From: Bacillota bacterium
GTDB taxonomy: Bacteria > Bacillota > Clostridia > Christensenellales > UMGS416
Direction: 5' to 3'
DNA length: 64,000 bases
NCBI GenBank assembly: GCA_023435705.1
Contig: JAEYRH010000003.1
Span: 124,001 to 188,000 of the forward strand
Made by a program: the position numbers and the translations under genes. This document shows positions 16,195 to 23,743 of this stretch, piece by piece; position 1 is the first letter of the stretch; each line of letters begins with the position of its first letter. Below the pieces are notes generated by a model. It worked only from the letters and a program-made list of their open reading frames with translations, had not been told where the DNA came from and did no database searches.

Positions 16195-16475
16195 GTTCGC
16201 TCCCCATCCCCCTTGCCCCCTTCCCCGAACAGCCAGCCGGAAATGTTCAGGCTAACGGTGGGGAAGGGGGATGTTATGCAGGGCTTCGCCCTGCACCTTT
16301 CGGTAGGGAGCGGGTTCCGTCTCGGCGGCATCCTGAGAAATCCCCCCTGGCCTCTGCGGAGGCCATCCCCCCCTTATTAAGGGGGGGAGGGAGGAATTGG
16401 ATTACGATGTGATCAACACTCTCCCTACCTCCCTCTTAGAGGGAGGTGGCTGCCGCAGCAGCCGGAAGGAGTTCC
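16195..16475. repeat. GC-skewed inverted repeat cluster, copy 3
   Basis: Contains two sub-elements. The first (about 16200-16300) has CCCCTTCCCC facing GGGGAAGGGG. The second (16338-16475) has the AAATCCCCCCTGGCC...GGCCATCCCCCCC end, then a different right half built on CTCCCTCTTAGAGGGAG and GGCTGCCGCAGCAGCC. This right half is the type also seen at 58229-58278. It explains most of the 424-base gap before the TetR gene. Confidence 0.65.
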
Positions 16476-16537
16476 AGGTATAATCCCCGCCCTCCCGTGC
16501 AATACTGATACCGGAGCGGCCAAACACAATGCCGCAC

Positions 16538-16553
16538 TGACTATCATCAGTCA
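16538..16553. promoter_or_regulatory. Possible operator upstream of the TetR gene
   Basis: Inverted repeat TGACT-N6-AGTCA directly upstream of the GGGAGG ribosome site of the TetR gene. Position suits autoregulation. A TATAAT lies at 16479-16484 without a good -35. Confidence 0.4.
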
Positions 16554-16567
16554 ACGGGAGGCAATCC

Positions 16568-17206
16568 ATGAGGATCACGAAGGACAGGGAGACCCGGCGG
16601 GCCGAGCTCATCAGCACCGCGATTACGCTGTTTTTGGAAAAGGGCTATGAGGCCGCAATGGTCAGCGACATCGTGAAGCGCGTTGGTGTGGCGCAGGGCA
16701 CATTTTACTATTACTTCAAGACCAAGGAGGATGTGCTGGATGCCGCGCTGGAGCGGCTTCTGCAGGAGGGGGTGGACCGGGTGGCCCGCCTGGCCTCTGA
16801 TGATTGCCAGACGGCGTCGGTGCGGCTGGAAGGGCTGTTCCGCATTCTGTTTTCCCCCAGGGGCAGCATTGAGGTGGATCCGCGCTATCGTGGCTTGCTG
16901 CAAGACACCGCCGTGCATGCCCGCATGGAGGCGGTGCGCCTAAAGATGCTGCTTGGCGTCTTGTCCAATCTGGTCTGCGACGGCATCCGTTATGGCGAGT
17001 TCCGCAGGCTGCGCTTCCCCAATGAAACGGCGGAGCTTGCGCTGCGCGGGGCCGCGGGCTTCATGCGGGAGCAGCAGTGCCAGGCTGTGCCCCTGGCTGC
17101 CACGGAGGCCAGGCTGGACGCGCTGGCGGAGTTTATGGAAAACCTGCTGGGCCTGCCGGAACGCACCCTGGACTTCAAGGACCGCGTGATCCGGATCAGG
17201 GCATAA
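16568..17206 (+). CDS. TetR/AcrR-family transcriptional regulator
   Basis: 212 residues. The N-terminal DNA-binding domain is typical: ISTAITLFLEKGYEAAMVSDIVKRVGVAQGTFYYYFKTKEDVLDA in pieces, with the recognition helix at VAQGTFYYYF. The C-terminal ligand domain is not assignable. No adjacent co-directional gene shares its transcript, as a terminator follows at once, so the target is probably itself or distant. Confidence 0.9.
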   Translation: MRITKDRETRRAELISTAITLFLEKGYEAAMVSDIVKRVGVAQGTFYYYFKTKEDVLDAALERLLQEGVDRVARLASDDCQTASVRLEGLFRILFSPRGSIEVDPRYRGLLQDTAVHARMEAVRLKMLLGVLSNLVCDGIRYGEFRRLRFPNETAELALRGAAGFMREQQCQAVPLAATEARLDALAEFMENLLGLPERTLDFKDRVIRIRA

Positions 17207-17213
17207 GCAAGAG

Positions 17214-17245
17214 AAAGGGCCGGTGCAAACCGGCCCTTTGTTTTG
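17214..17245 (+). terminator. Terminator after the TetR gene
   Basis: AAAGGGCCGG (17214-17223), loop TGCAAA, CCGGCCCTTT (17230-17239), then GTTTT. Confidence 0.92.
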
Positions 17246-17358
17246 AGTGGCCTAATTGTTGTTTTTGGGACAAGAAACGCTGTTTTCAGCCATTTTCATA
17301 TGCTTCTTTGCCGAAATGATGTATGATGATACCATATGAATTTGGAGGTGCGATCAAT

Positions 17359-18333
17359 TTGACTGCGGCAAAGATCAGGGTGATTACCGTGCTGGTGCTG
17401 GTGGCAGTGGTGATAGTGACCGGGCTATCAGGCATCTATCGCGTAAATGAGGGAGAGCAGGCGGCGGTGCTGACGTTCGGCGAGCTGTCCGACACGAAAG
17501 GGCCGGGGCTGTATTGGCGGCTGCCGCTGGTGCAGGAAGTGAAGGCCCAGAGCACGACGCAACTATATACGATGGAATACGGTTTCCGCACCACGCGGGC
17601 CGGCACAACGAGCTCGGAGCCTGTTTATGAGGACGTGCCGGAAGAAGCCATCATGCTCACCAGCGACCAAAACATCATCAATGTGGAGATCGTCTATCAA
17701 TACAAGGTGACAGATGTGGCCTCCTATCTGTATCAGGCGGAAAACCCCGCCAAAACCATGCAGAGTGCATTTGAGACAGTGCTGCGCCGCAACATCCAGA
17801 ACAACACGCTGGATGAGGCGCAGGTGAACAAAGAGGGCATCGCCACGCAGGTGCTGCTGGACTTCCGGGAAATCCTGGCGCCTTACCATCTGGGCGTGAC
17901 GGTGAGCGCGGTCAGTTTCCAGGAGGTGCGTGTGCCGGAAGAAGTGAAGGCCGCCTATGAAGACGTGCTGGACGCGATGAATGAAAAAACCCGCAACCTG
18001 GATGAAGCAGAAAAGTATCAAAATCAGGTTGTGCCAAACGCCCGCGCCGAGGCCTATAAAATGATCCAGAACGCCGAGGCCTATAAGGCCAAAACCATCG
18101 CGGGGGCGGAGGGCGAAGTGGCCGAGTTCAACGAGGTGTATGCCAAATACGTGCTGAACAAGGACATTACCCGCACAAGGCTTTTGATCGAGACGTTGCA
18201 GGAGATCCTGAGCGGTGCTTCCCAGGTCTATATTGTGGACGACAACGGCGTGTTGAAGACGTTGGCCTTGAACAACGCTGCCGCGCCGACGGCCACACCT
18301 GCGGCAACTGCCGCCCCGCAAGGAGGGAACTGA
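17359..18333 (+). CDS. hflK: HflK-like SPFH membrane protein
   Basis: 324 residues from TTG 17359, chosen because GGAGG sits at 17344-17348; ATG 17323 is possible but lies before that site. One N-terminal membrane segment (VITVLVLVAVVIVTGLSGIY), then an SPFH/band-7 domain (VNEGEQAAVLTFGEL, PGLYWRLPLVQEV) and a long helical region (AEKYQNQVVPNARAEAYKMIQNAEAYKA). A Pro/Thr/Ala tail ends the protein. HflK and HflC form a cage that restrains the FtsH protease. Directly followed by hflC. Confidence 0.9.
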   Translation: MTAAKIRVITVLVLVAVVIVTGLSGIYRVNEGEQAAVLTFGELSDTKGPGLYWRLPLVQEVKAQSTTQLYTMEYGFRTTRAGTTSSEPVYEDVPEEAIMLTSDQNIINVEIVYQYKVTDVASYLYQAENPAKTMQSAFETVLRRNIQNNTLDEAQVNKEGIATQVLLDFREILAPYHLGVTVSAVSFQEVRVPEEVKAAYEDVLDAMNEKTRNLDEAEKYQNQVVPNARAEAYKMIQNAEAYKAKTIAGAEGEVAEFNEVYAKYVLNKDITRTRLLIETLQEILSGASQVYIVDDNGVLKTLALNNAAAPTATPAATAAPQGGN

Positions 18334-18334
18334 T

Positions 18335-19351
18335 ATGTCTGCAATCAATGTGAACGAGCGCGACAGAATGCGCCAGATCTGGAAATCCGTCAAGGGCATC
18401 ATTCTGGCCGCCTTGGCAGTGGTGGCGTTGATCATCCTGTTCAGCCTGTGCACCTTCACGGTGGGCGAGGCCGAGCAAGCGGCGGTGTTTCGCCTGGGCG
18501 TGATCAACCAGGTGGTGATTGACCCCGGCATCAACTTCCTGGATCAGAACCCCGACCTGCTGGAAAAGATCGGCAAGGAAGGCGGCGTGACCATCCTCAA
18601 GCGCAAGGGGTTGTTCTTCAAGATCCCCTTTGTGGATCAGGTGAAGAAATATGACAGCCGTCTGCTCACCTATATCTCGCAGGAGTCCGACGTCAACACC
18701 AACGACAAAAACAAATACTTTGTGCGCCTCTATGCCCAGTGGCGCATTGCGAATCCGGCTCTGTTTTACCAGACGCACCGCACCGTGGAGAAGGCCTCCC
18801 AGGTGTTGGACAGCACGATTTACCCCATCCTGGTGCAGCAGATCAACAAGCTGAAGGCCACAGATTTCCTGAGCAACAAAGACGTGCTCAACGCCGCGCT
18901 GGATGGCGCGCTCACGCAAATGAACGCAGCGCTCCGCGAGGGCGGCATCGAGGTGGCCGATGTGCAGATCAACCGCACATCGCTGCCCTCCGCCAACCTG
19001 CAGAGCACCTATGACCGCATGAAGGCCAACCGGCAGAAGGTCGCCCAGCAGTATCGCAGCGAGGGCCAGGAAAACAGCCAGAAAGCAATGGCCGACGCCG
19101 ATCTGGGAGCGAGCAAGCTGCTTGCTGACGCCATCAAGCAGGCCAAGCAGATTGAGGGCCAGGGAGATGCGGCGGCGTTGGAGATTTATGCCAACAGCTA
19201 CAGCAAAGACCCGGAGTTTTATGCCTACTGGCGCAGCCTGCAGGCACTGAAGGAGTCGCTGGGGCAATCCACAATCGTGCTGGACAAAGACCATCCTCTC
19301 TGGAAAGACCTGCTGGACATGGTCCAGAAGGGAAAGATTGAGTTGAAGTAG
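18335..19351 (+). CDS. hflC: HflC-like SPFH membrane protein
   Basis: 338 residues; AGGAGGG at 18321-18327 and one base between the hflK stop and this ATG. One membrane segment (GIILAALAVVALIILFSLC), then the SPFH domain (VGEAEQAAVFRLGVI, PGINF, GLFFKIPFVDQVKKYDSRLL) and the helix ending in ASKLLADAIKQAKQIEGQGDAAALEIYANSY, the C-terminal region typical of HflC. Between residues 60 and 90 there is an insert (NPDLLEKIGKEGGVTILKRKG) that I do not recall in E. coli HflC. Confidence 0.9.
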   Translation: MSAINVNERDRMRQIWKSVKGIILAALAVVALIILFSLCTFTVGEAEQAAVFRLGVINQVVIDPGINFLDQNPDLLEKIGKEGGVTILKRKGLFFKIPFVDQVKKYDSRLLTYISQESDVNTNDKNKYFVRLYAQWRIANPALFYQTHRTVEKASQVLDSTIYPILVQQINKLKATDFLSNKDVLNAALDGALTQMNAALREGGIEVADVQINRTSLPSANLQSTYDRMKANRQKVAQQYRSEGQENSQKAMADADLGASKLLADAIKQAKQIEGQGDAAALEIYANSYSKDPEFYAYWRSLQALKESLGQSTIVLDKDHPLWKDLLDMVQKGKIELK

Positions 19352-19390
19352 TCCATTTGCCAGGCGGGATCCTGTGCCCGCTGGGTGAGT

Positions 19391-19430
19391 AAGCCCCCTT
19401 TGGCCCAACCGGGCCGGAGGGGGCTTTCCT
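19391..19430 (+). terminator. Terminator of hflKC
   Basis: AAGCCCCC (19391-19398) pairs with GGGGGCTT (19419-19426); the inner part (TTGGCCC / GGGCCGG) pairs too. Ends TTTCCTCTT. Confidence 0.8.
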
Positions 19431-19446
19431 CTTGCCCTGATCAGGC

Positions 19447-19579
19447 ACTCACCCCCCTGACCCCCCTCTCCCATAAATGCGAGAGGGGGGATGCTTGATC
19501 TCTTCTACATGCATCACATCATCAGCATGCAAGAACGCTCCCCCTCTCGCACGCAAGTGGGAGAGGGGGTTGGAGTGCT
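19447..19579. repeat. GC-skewed inverted repeat, copy 4
   Basis: Left arm CACTCACCCCCCTGACCCCC and CTCTCCCATAAATGCGAGAG, right arm CTCTCGCACGCAAGTGGGAGAG then GGGGGTTGGAGTG. The two arms are inverted with about 50 bases between. Together with the terminator it fills most of the 319-base gap after hflC; the last 90 bases hold only the ribosome site of the next gene. Confidence 0.65.
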
Positions 19580-19670
19580 TCGATGATCAGAATGTATATC
19601 CTTTTTCTGGCACTCACCAAATATCTGATTCATATCATGAACTGGATACTCATTATAAGGAGGTTTTATC

Positions 19671-20156
19671 GTGCAAGGAAATGAATACCCTGAGATGGGG
19701 ATGCATCCCTGCTTGGCTGCCGGTGCTGCCGAGGGGGAGATGATACACCCGAAGCTATACCACAAGATACATCCGTTTGTACTGGAAGCTTGCGATGAGA
19801 TGGAAATGCACGGTGTGATGATGCCCACGAATGCGATGATGGACTGCATGTGCGACCGGATCTGCGATAAAGTGTTCCGGGTCTATCCGGAGATGGCCAA
19901 GTATGATGTGGACTATGAAGAGGGGGCGGACGTTGGCGCATCCCAGCTGCCGGGCGGGCTTGAAGCAGAATTTGGCCGTTTGTTCCCGGGGGAGGAAATG
20001 CCAAGAAACCTGGAGGACCTCCGCCGCAGGCATCCCCGTGAGTTCGAGGATTTCCGCCGCAGGCATCCGGACAGCTTCCGGCGCGGAAGCATTTTCCGGG
20101 ATTTCATTTTGTTCCTGATCTTCCTGGAGTTTTTCAGGCGCAGGAGAAGGTACTGA
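19671..20156 (+). CDS. Unknown protein with arginine-rich tail repeats
   Basis: 161 residues from GTG 19671 with AAGGAGG at 19658-19664. I do not recognise it. The first half is acidic and rich in Met and Cys (EACDEMEMHG, MMDCMCDRICDKVF), the second half has two copies of a RRRHPxxFxxFRRRHP-like unit and a hydrophobic stretch (FRDFILFLIFLEFF) capped by RRRRRY. A small peripheral-membrane or spore-associated protein is possible. The two-part repeat begins right after the stop. Confidence 0.6.
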   Translation: MQGNEYPEMGMHPCLAAGAAEGEMIHPKLYHKIHPFVLEACDEMEMHGVMMPTNAMMDCMCDRICDKVFRVYPEMAKYDVDYEEGADVGASQLPGGLEAEFGRLFPGEEMPRNLEDLRRRHPREFEDFRRRHPDSFRRGSIFRDFILFLIFLEFFRRRRRY

Positions 20157-20159
20157 GCC

Positions 20160-20250
20160 TTTCGCCTTCGGTGCATATGCACCTCGGCGAGTTCTATCTC
20201 GTTCTTTCCATTCGTTGCCCACCCACCGCGCATTCGCTGGGTGGGTTCTT
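20160..20250 (+). repeat. Hairpin-plus-terminator element, copy 2
   Basis: Same design as copy 1 at 14920: CGCC TTC GGTGC n4 GCACC TC GGCG, a variable stretch, then CCCACCCA...TGGGTGGG and TTCTT. Starts two bases after the stop of the preceding gene, so it probably serves as its terminator. Confidence 0.75.
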
Positions 20251-20317
20251 AGATAGATTCGCTGGTTTCAGCGAAGGTTGTTCAACGGAAAGGCATGTTT
20301 CTTGTCCGACCTGCCAA

Positions 20318-20346
20318 TTGCACCATTTCCCGCCAAGTGTTATTAT
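20318..20346 (+). promoter_or_regulatory. Promoter of nadABC
   Basis: TTGCAC (20318-20323), 17-base spacer, TATTAT (20341-20346). No NAD riboswitch was recognised in the short leader. Confidence 0.7.
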
Positions 20347-20388
20347 TAGGGCAAATTTCGGGCCTTGGCCCCAAAGCAGGTGGAAGCC

Positions 20389-21291
20389 TTGCCAACCATA
20401 CAGGAACAAATCCAGAAGCTTAAAAAAGAGCGCAACGCCGTGATCCTTGCCCACCTCTACCAGCAAGGAGAGGTGCAGGACATCGCCGACTTCGTGGGCG
20501 ATTCCTTCGAGCTTTCCCGCAAGGCGCGGGAGGTGCAGGGCGATGTGATCGTGTTTTGCGGTGTCTATTTCATGGCCGAAAGCGCCAAAATCCTCAACCC
20601 TGATAAAACAGTGCTGCTGCCGGTGCTGAGCGCAGGCTGCCCGATGGCAGACATGGTCACGCCGGAGGATGTGCTAAAGCTCAAAGCCCAATATCCTGAA
20701 GCCGCCGTGGTGTGCTACGTGAATTCGTCGGCTGCGGTGAAGGCCGTCAGCGACATCTGCTGCACCAGCTCCAACGCCGTGCGGATTTGTGAGTCGCTGC
20801 CTAACCGGCAGATCATCTTTGTACCCGACCGCAACCTGGGGCACTTCGTATCACGCCATGTGAAGGACAAAGAGATCATCCCCTTTGCCGGCTTCTGCCC
20901 CACTCACGAGCGGGTGGGTGTGGCCGATGTGGCCGCTGCCAGGGCGGCGGTGCCTGGCGCGCCGGTTTTGGTGCACCCGGAGTGCCCGCCGGCAGTGGTG
21001 GATGCCGCTGACTATGCCGGCAGCACCGCCCAAATCCTCGATTACGTGGGCAAGTCTGAACAACAGGAATTCATCATCGGCACCGAGCAGGGCATCCTGC
21101 ACCGGCTGCAAAAGTTCCACCCGCAGAAGAAGTTCTGGCTGCTGTCGCCAAGGCTGTTTTGCGTAAATATGAAAAAGACCGGCCTTGACGATGTGCTGCA
21201 CGCGCTGGAAACAATGAGCAATTCCATCGAACTGGACGAGGAGACCATCCGCCGGGCAGGGCAATGCCTGGAGCGGATGCTGAAGGCATAA
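20389..21291 (+). CDS. nadA: Quinolinate synthase A
   Basis: 300 residues from TTG 20389 (AGGTGG upstream, and the predicted transcript start makes the TTG at 20365 unlikely). It condenses iminoaspartate with dihydroxyacetone phosphate to quinolinate using a 4Fe-4S cluster. The three cluster cysteines fit VFCGVYFMAESA, HPECPP and FCVNMKKTGLDD. Other marks are AHLYQQGEVQDIADFVGDS at the front and GTEQGILHRL. First gene of nadABC. Confidence 0.95.
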   Translation: MPTIQEQIQKLKKERNAVILAHLYQQGEVQDIADFVGDSFELSRKAREVQGDVIVFCGVYFMAESAKILNPDKTVLLPVLSAGCPMADMVTPEDVLKLKAQYPEAAVVCYVNSSAAVKAVSDICCTSSNAVRICESLPNRQIIFVPDRNLGHFVSRHVKDKEIIPFAGFCPTHERVGVADVAAARAAVPGAPVLVHPECPPAVVDAADYAGSTAQILDYVGKSEQQEFIIGTEQGILHRLQKFHPQKKFWLLSPRLFCVNMKKTGLDDVLHALETMSNSIELDEETIRRAGQCLERMLKA

Positions 21292-21306
21292 CAGGGGAGA
21301 CGCATT

Positions 21307-22845
21307 GTGAGAAGGTTTTTGTTTGACGGCAACCTGGCTGAGTGCAGCCGGGAGGATTTTGATGTTGTGATCGTGGGCAGCGGTGTCGCAGGGCTCTACG
21401 CCGCGCTGAACCTGGACAGGAAGCTCAAAGTGGCAGTGCTCAACAAGGCGGGCATCGAGGTGAGCAACAGCTGGTATGCCCAGGGCGGCATCGCCGCCGT
21501 GGTGGAGCCCGATGACGACCCGGAGGCTCATTTGCGCGACACGCTGGAGGCCGGCGCATGGGCCTGCGATGAGGAGGCCGTGCGGGTGCTGGTGCACGAA
21601 GGCCCCGGCGACATCGCCGCGCTTTCGCGCATGGGCGTGCCCTTTGATGCTGACGAGAAAGGCCACCTGCACGTCACCCGCGAAGGTGCCCACAGCCACA
21701 ACCGCATCGTGCACTGTGGCGGCGACGCCACCGGCAAGGGCGTGACCAAGCGCCTGGGTGAGCTGGCAAGCCAGACCCCCAACCTCTCGATCCGCCAGGG
21801 CGTGATGCTCTCCGATGTGCTCACCGACGCCTCCGGCCATGCCTGCGGCGTGCTGGCGCTGGGAAACGGTTGCCGGAAATTGTATGCTGCGCCTCATGTG
21901 ATCCTGTGCACCGGCGGCATTGGCCGCGTCTACCGCAACAGCACCAACGCAAAGGCAGACACCGGCGACGGCATCGCAGCCGCAGCCCGCGCCGGGGCGA
22001 AACTCAAGGACATGGAGTTTGTGCAGTTCCACCCCACGGCGCTCATCCACCCCGACGAGCAGGGCCGGTTCTTCCTGATCTCCGAGGCGTTGCGCGGTGA
22101 GGGGGCGGTGCTCCGCAACCGCCGTTGGGACCGTTTCATGCAGGGTGTGCACCCCTTGGCGGATCTGGCCCCCCGCGACATCGTGACCCGCGCGATCATC
22201 CGCGAGATGAAGAAATATGACCTGCCCCATGTCTATCTGGATATCACCAGCAAGCCCCGCAGCTTTCTGGCTGCCCGCTTCCCCACGATTTATGAGGCAT
22301 GCATGAGCCGCGGCATCGACATCGCCCGCGAGTGGATCCCGGTGATCCCGGTGCAGCACTACTTCATGGGCGGCGTGGCGGTGGACAGCTTTGCCCGCAC
22401 GAGCGTGCCGGGCCTGTATGCCTGCGGCGAGACCAGCTGCACCGGCGTGCACGGCGCCAACCGCCTGGCCAGCAACTCGCTGTTGGAGTGCCTGGTGTTT
22501 TCCAGGCGGTGCGCGGCGCTCATCAACGACAGCAGCTCGGCCCCGGCGGGCAAGCCCGACCTGACCGGCGTTTCCAGCCCCGACGGCACCACCGATGATC
22601 TGGACGCCATGCGCACCGAGATCCGTGGCTTGATGACCAAGAAGGGCGGCATCATCCGCAACGCCACCGGCATGACCGAGGCGCTCAACCGGATCCAGGA
22701 GATGGTGGATCAGCTGAATGGCTGCGCGCTGACCTCAGCCAAGGCCGTGGAGACGGCCAACATGGCCCAGGTGGGCAAGGCGGTGCTCACGGCGGCGCTG
22801 GCGCGCAAGGTGAGCCTGGGGGCCCATTTCCGCGACGACGAGTGA
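21307..22845 (+). CDS. nadB: L-aspartate oxidase
   Basis: 512 residues from GTG 21307 with GGGGAG upstream. FAD-binding front (DVVIVGSGVAGLYAALNL), then SNSWYAQGGIAAV, the active-site HSHNRIVHCGGDATGKG region, DMEFVQFHPTAL, and PVQHYFMGGVAVD...GLYACGETSCTGVHGANRLASNS in pieces. It oxidises L-aspartate to iminoaspartate for NadA; in anaerobes fumarate can be the electron acceptor. A little shorter at the C-terminal end than E. coli NadB. Fifteen bases after nadA. Confidence 0.96.
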   Translation: MRRFLFDGNLAECSREDFDVVIVGSGVAGLYAALNLDRKLKVAVLNKAGIEVSNSWYAQGGIAAVVEPDDDPEAHLRDTLEAGAWACDEEAVRVLVHEGPGDIAALSRMGVPFDADEKGHLHVTREGAHSHNRIVHCGGDATGKGVTKRLGELASQTPNLSIRQGVMLSDVLTDASGHACGVLALGNGCRKLYAAPHVILCTGGIGRVYRNSTNAKADTGDGIAAAARAGAKLKDMEFVQFHPTALIHPDEQGRFFLISEALRGEGAVLRNRRWDRFMQGVHPLADLAPRDIVTRAIIREMKKYDLPHVYLDITSKPRSFLAARFPTIYEACMSRGIDIAREWIPVIPVQHYFMGGVAVDSFARTSVPGLYACGETSCTGVHGANRLASNSLLECLVFSRRCAALINDSSSAPAGKPDLTGVSSPDGTTDDLDAMRTEIRGLMTKKGGIIRNATGMTEALNRIQEMVDQLNGCALTSAKAVETANMAQVGKAVLTAALARKVSLGAHFRDDE

Positions 22846-22857
22846 GGGGGATCTGAT

Positions 22858-23700
22858 ATGCTGGACATGCGATCGGTAGACAGAGTGATCCATATGGCGC
22901 TGGAGGAAGACCTGGGCGCCGGCGACATCACCACGATGAGCACCGTGTTGGAAGACCGGCGCATCCATGGCCGTTATATTGCCAAGGAAGCGGGCGTGAT
23001 CTGCGGCCTGCCCATCGCGGAGCGTGTGTTCCAGCTGCTGGACCCCGCCGTGCGCTTTACCGCCCATAGGAGTGACGGCGACCGCGCCCAGTATGGCGAC
23101 GTGATCGCCGGGGTGGAGGGCCCGGCCCGGTCGGTGCTGATCGGCGAGCGCACAGGCCTCAACATCATGCAGCGGCTCTCCGGCATTGCGACCCGCACCG
23201 CCGAGGCCGTGGCCGCCGTAGCCGGCACCAAGGCCCGCATCACAGACACCCGCAAGACCACTCCTGGCCTGCGGGTGCTCGAAAAATATGCCGTGCGCGT
23301 GGGCGGCGGCTCCAACCACCGCTTCAACCTGGCCGACGGTGTGCTCATCAAGGACAACCACATCACCGCCGCGGGCTCCATCACCGCCGCAGTGCAAGCC
23401 GCGCGCGCTTTGGCTCCCCACACGCTCAAGATTGAGGTGGAGGTGGAAAACTTCGAGATGCTCGAAGAAGCTCTCGCCGCCCATGCCGACATCATCATGC
23501 TGGACAACATGGGCAATGAGCAAATGGCCGAGGCTGTGCGCCGCGTGGCAGGCCGCGCTTTGCTGGAAGCATCCGGCAACATGGGTGACAAAGACCTGAA
23601 AGCCGTGGCAGAGACCGGCGTGGATCTCATCTCCATCGGCGCGCTCACGCACAGGATCCATGCGCTGGACATTAGCCTGAAGTTTGACAAGATGCTGTAG
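22858..23700 (+). CDS. nadC: Nicotinate-nucleotide pyrophosphorylase (carboxylating)
   Basis: 280 residues with GAGGGGG ahead of ATG. Quinolinate phosphoribosyltransferase: front EEDLGAGDITT, GERTGLNIMQRLSGIAT, DTRKTTPGLR, GGGSNHRFNLADGVLIKDNH, IEVEVENFE, MLDNM and ASGNM, all family signatures. It makes nicotinate mononucleotide from quinolinate and PRPP, completing de novo NAD precursor synthesis from aspartate. Confidence 0.97.
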   Translation: MLDMRSVDRVIHMALEEDLGAGDITTMSTVLEDRRIHGRYIAKEAGVICGLPIAERVFQLLDPAVRFTAHRSDGDRAQYGDVIAGVEGPARSVLIGERTGLNIMQRLSGIATRTAEAVAAVAGTKARITDTRKTTPGLRVLEKYAVRVGGGSNHRFNLADGVLIKDNHITAAGSITAAVQAARALAPHTLKIEVEVENFEMLEEALAAHADIIMLDNMGNEQMAEAVRRVAGRALLEASGNMGDKDLKAVAETGVDLISIGALTHRIHALDISLKFDKML

Positions 23701-23743
23701 GGTGGTGATACCGGATAAGTATATTCCTGAATCTCGCTATTAA

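Noticed and set aside
20851..22452. Minus-strand open frame of 533 codons over nadA/nadB
   Set aside because: Shadow of nadB; no family-like motifs and no ribosome site.
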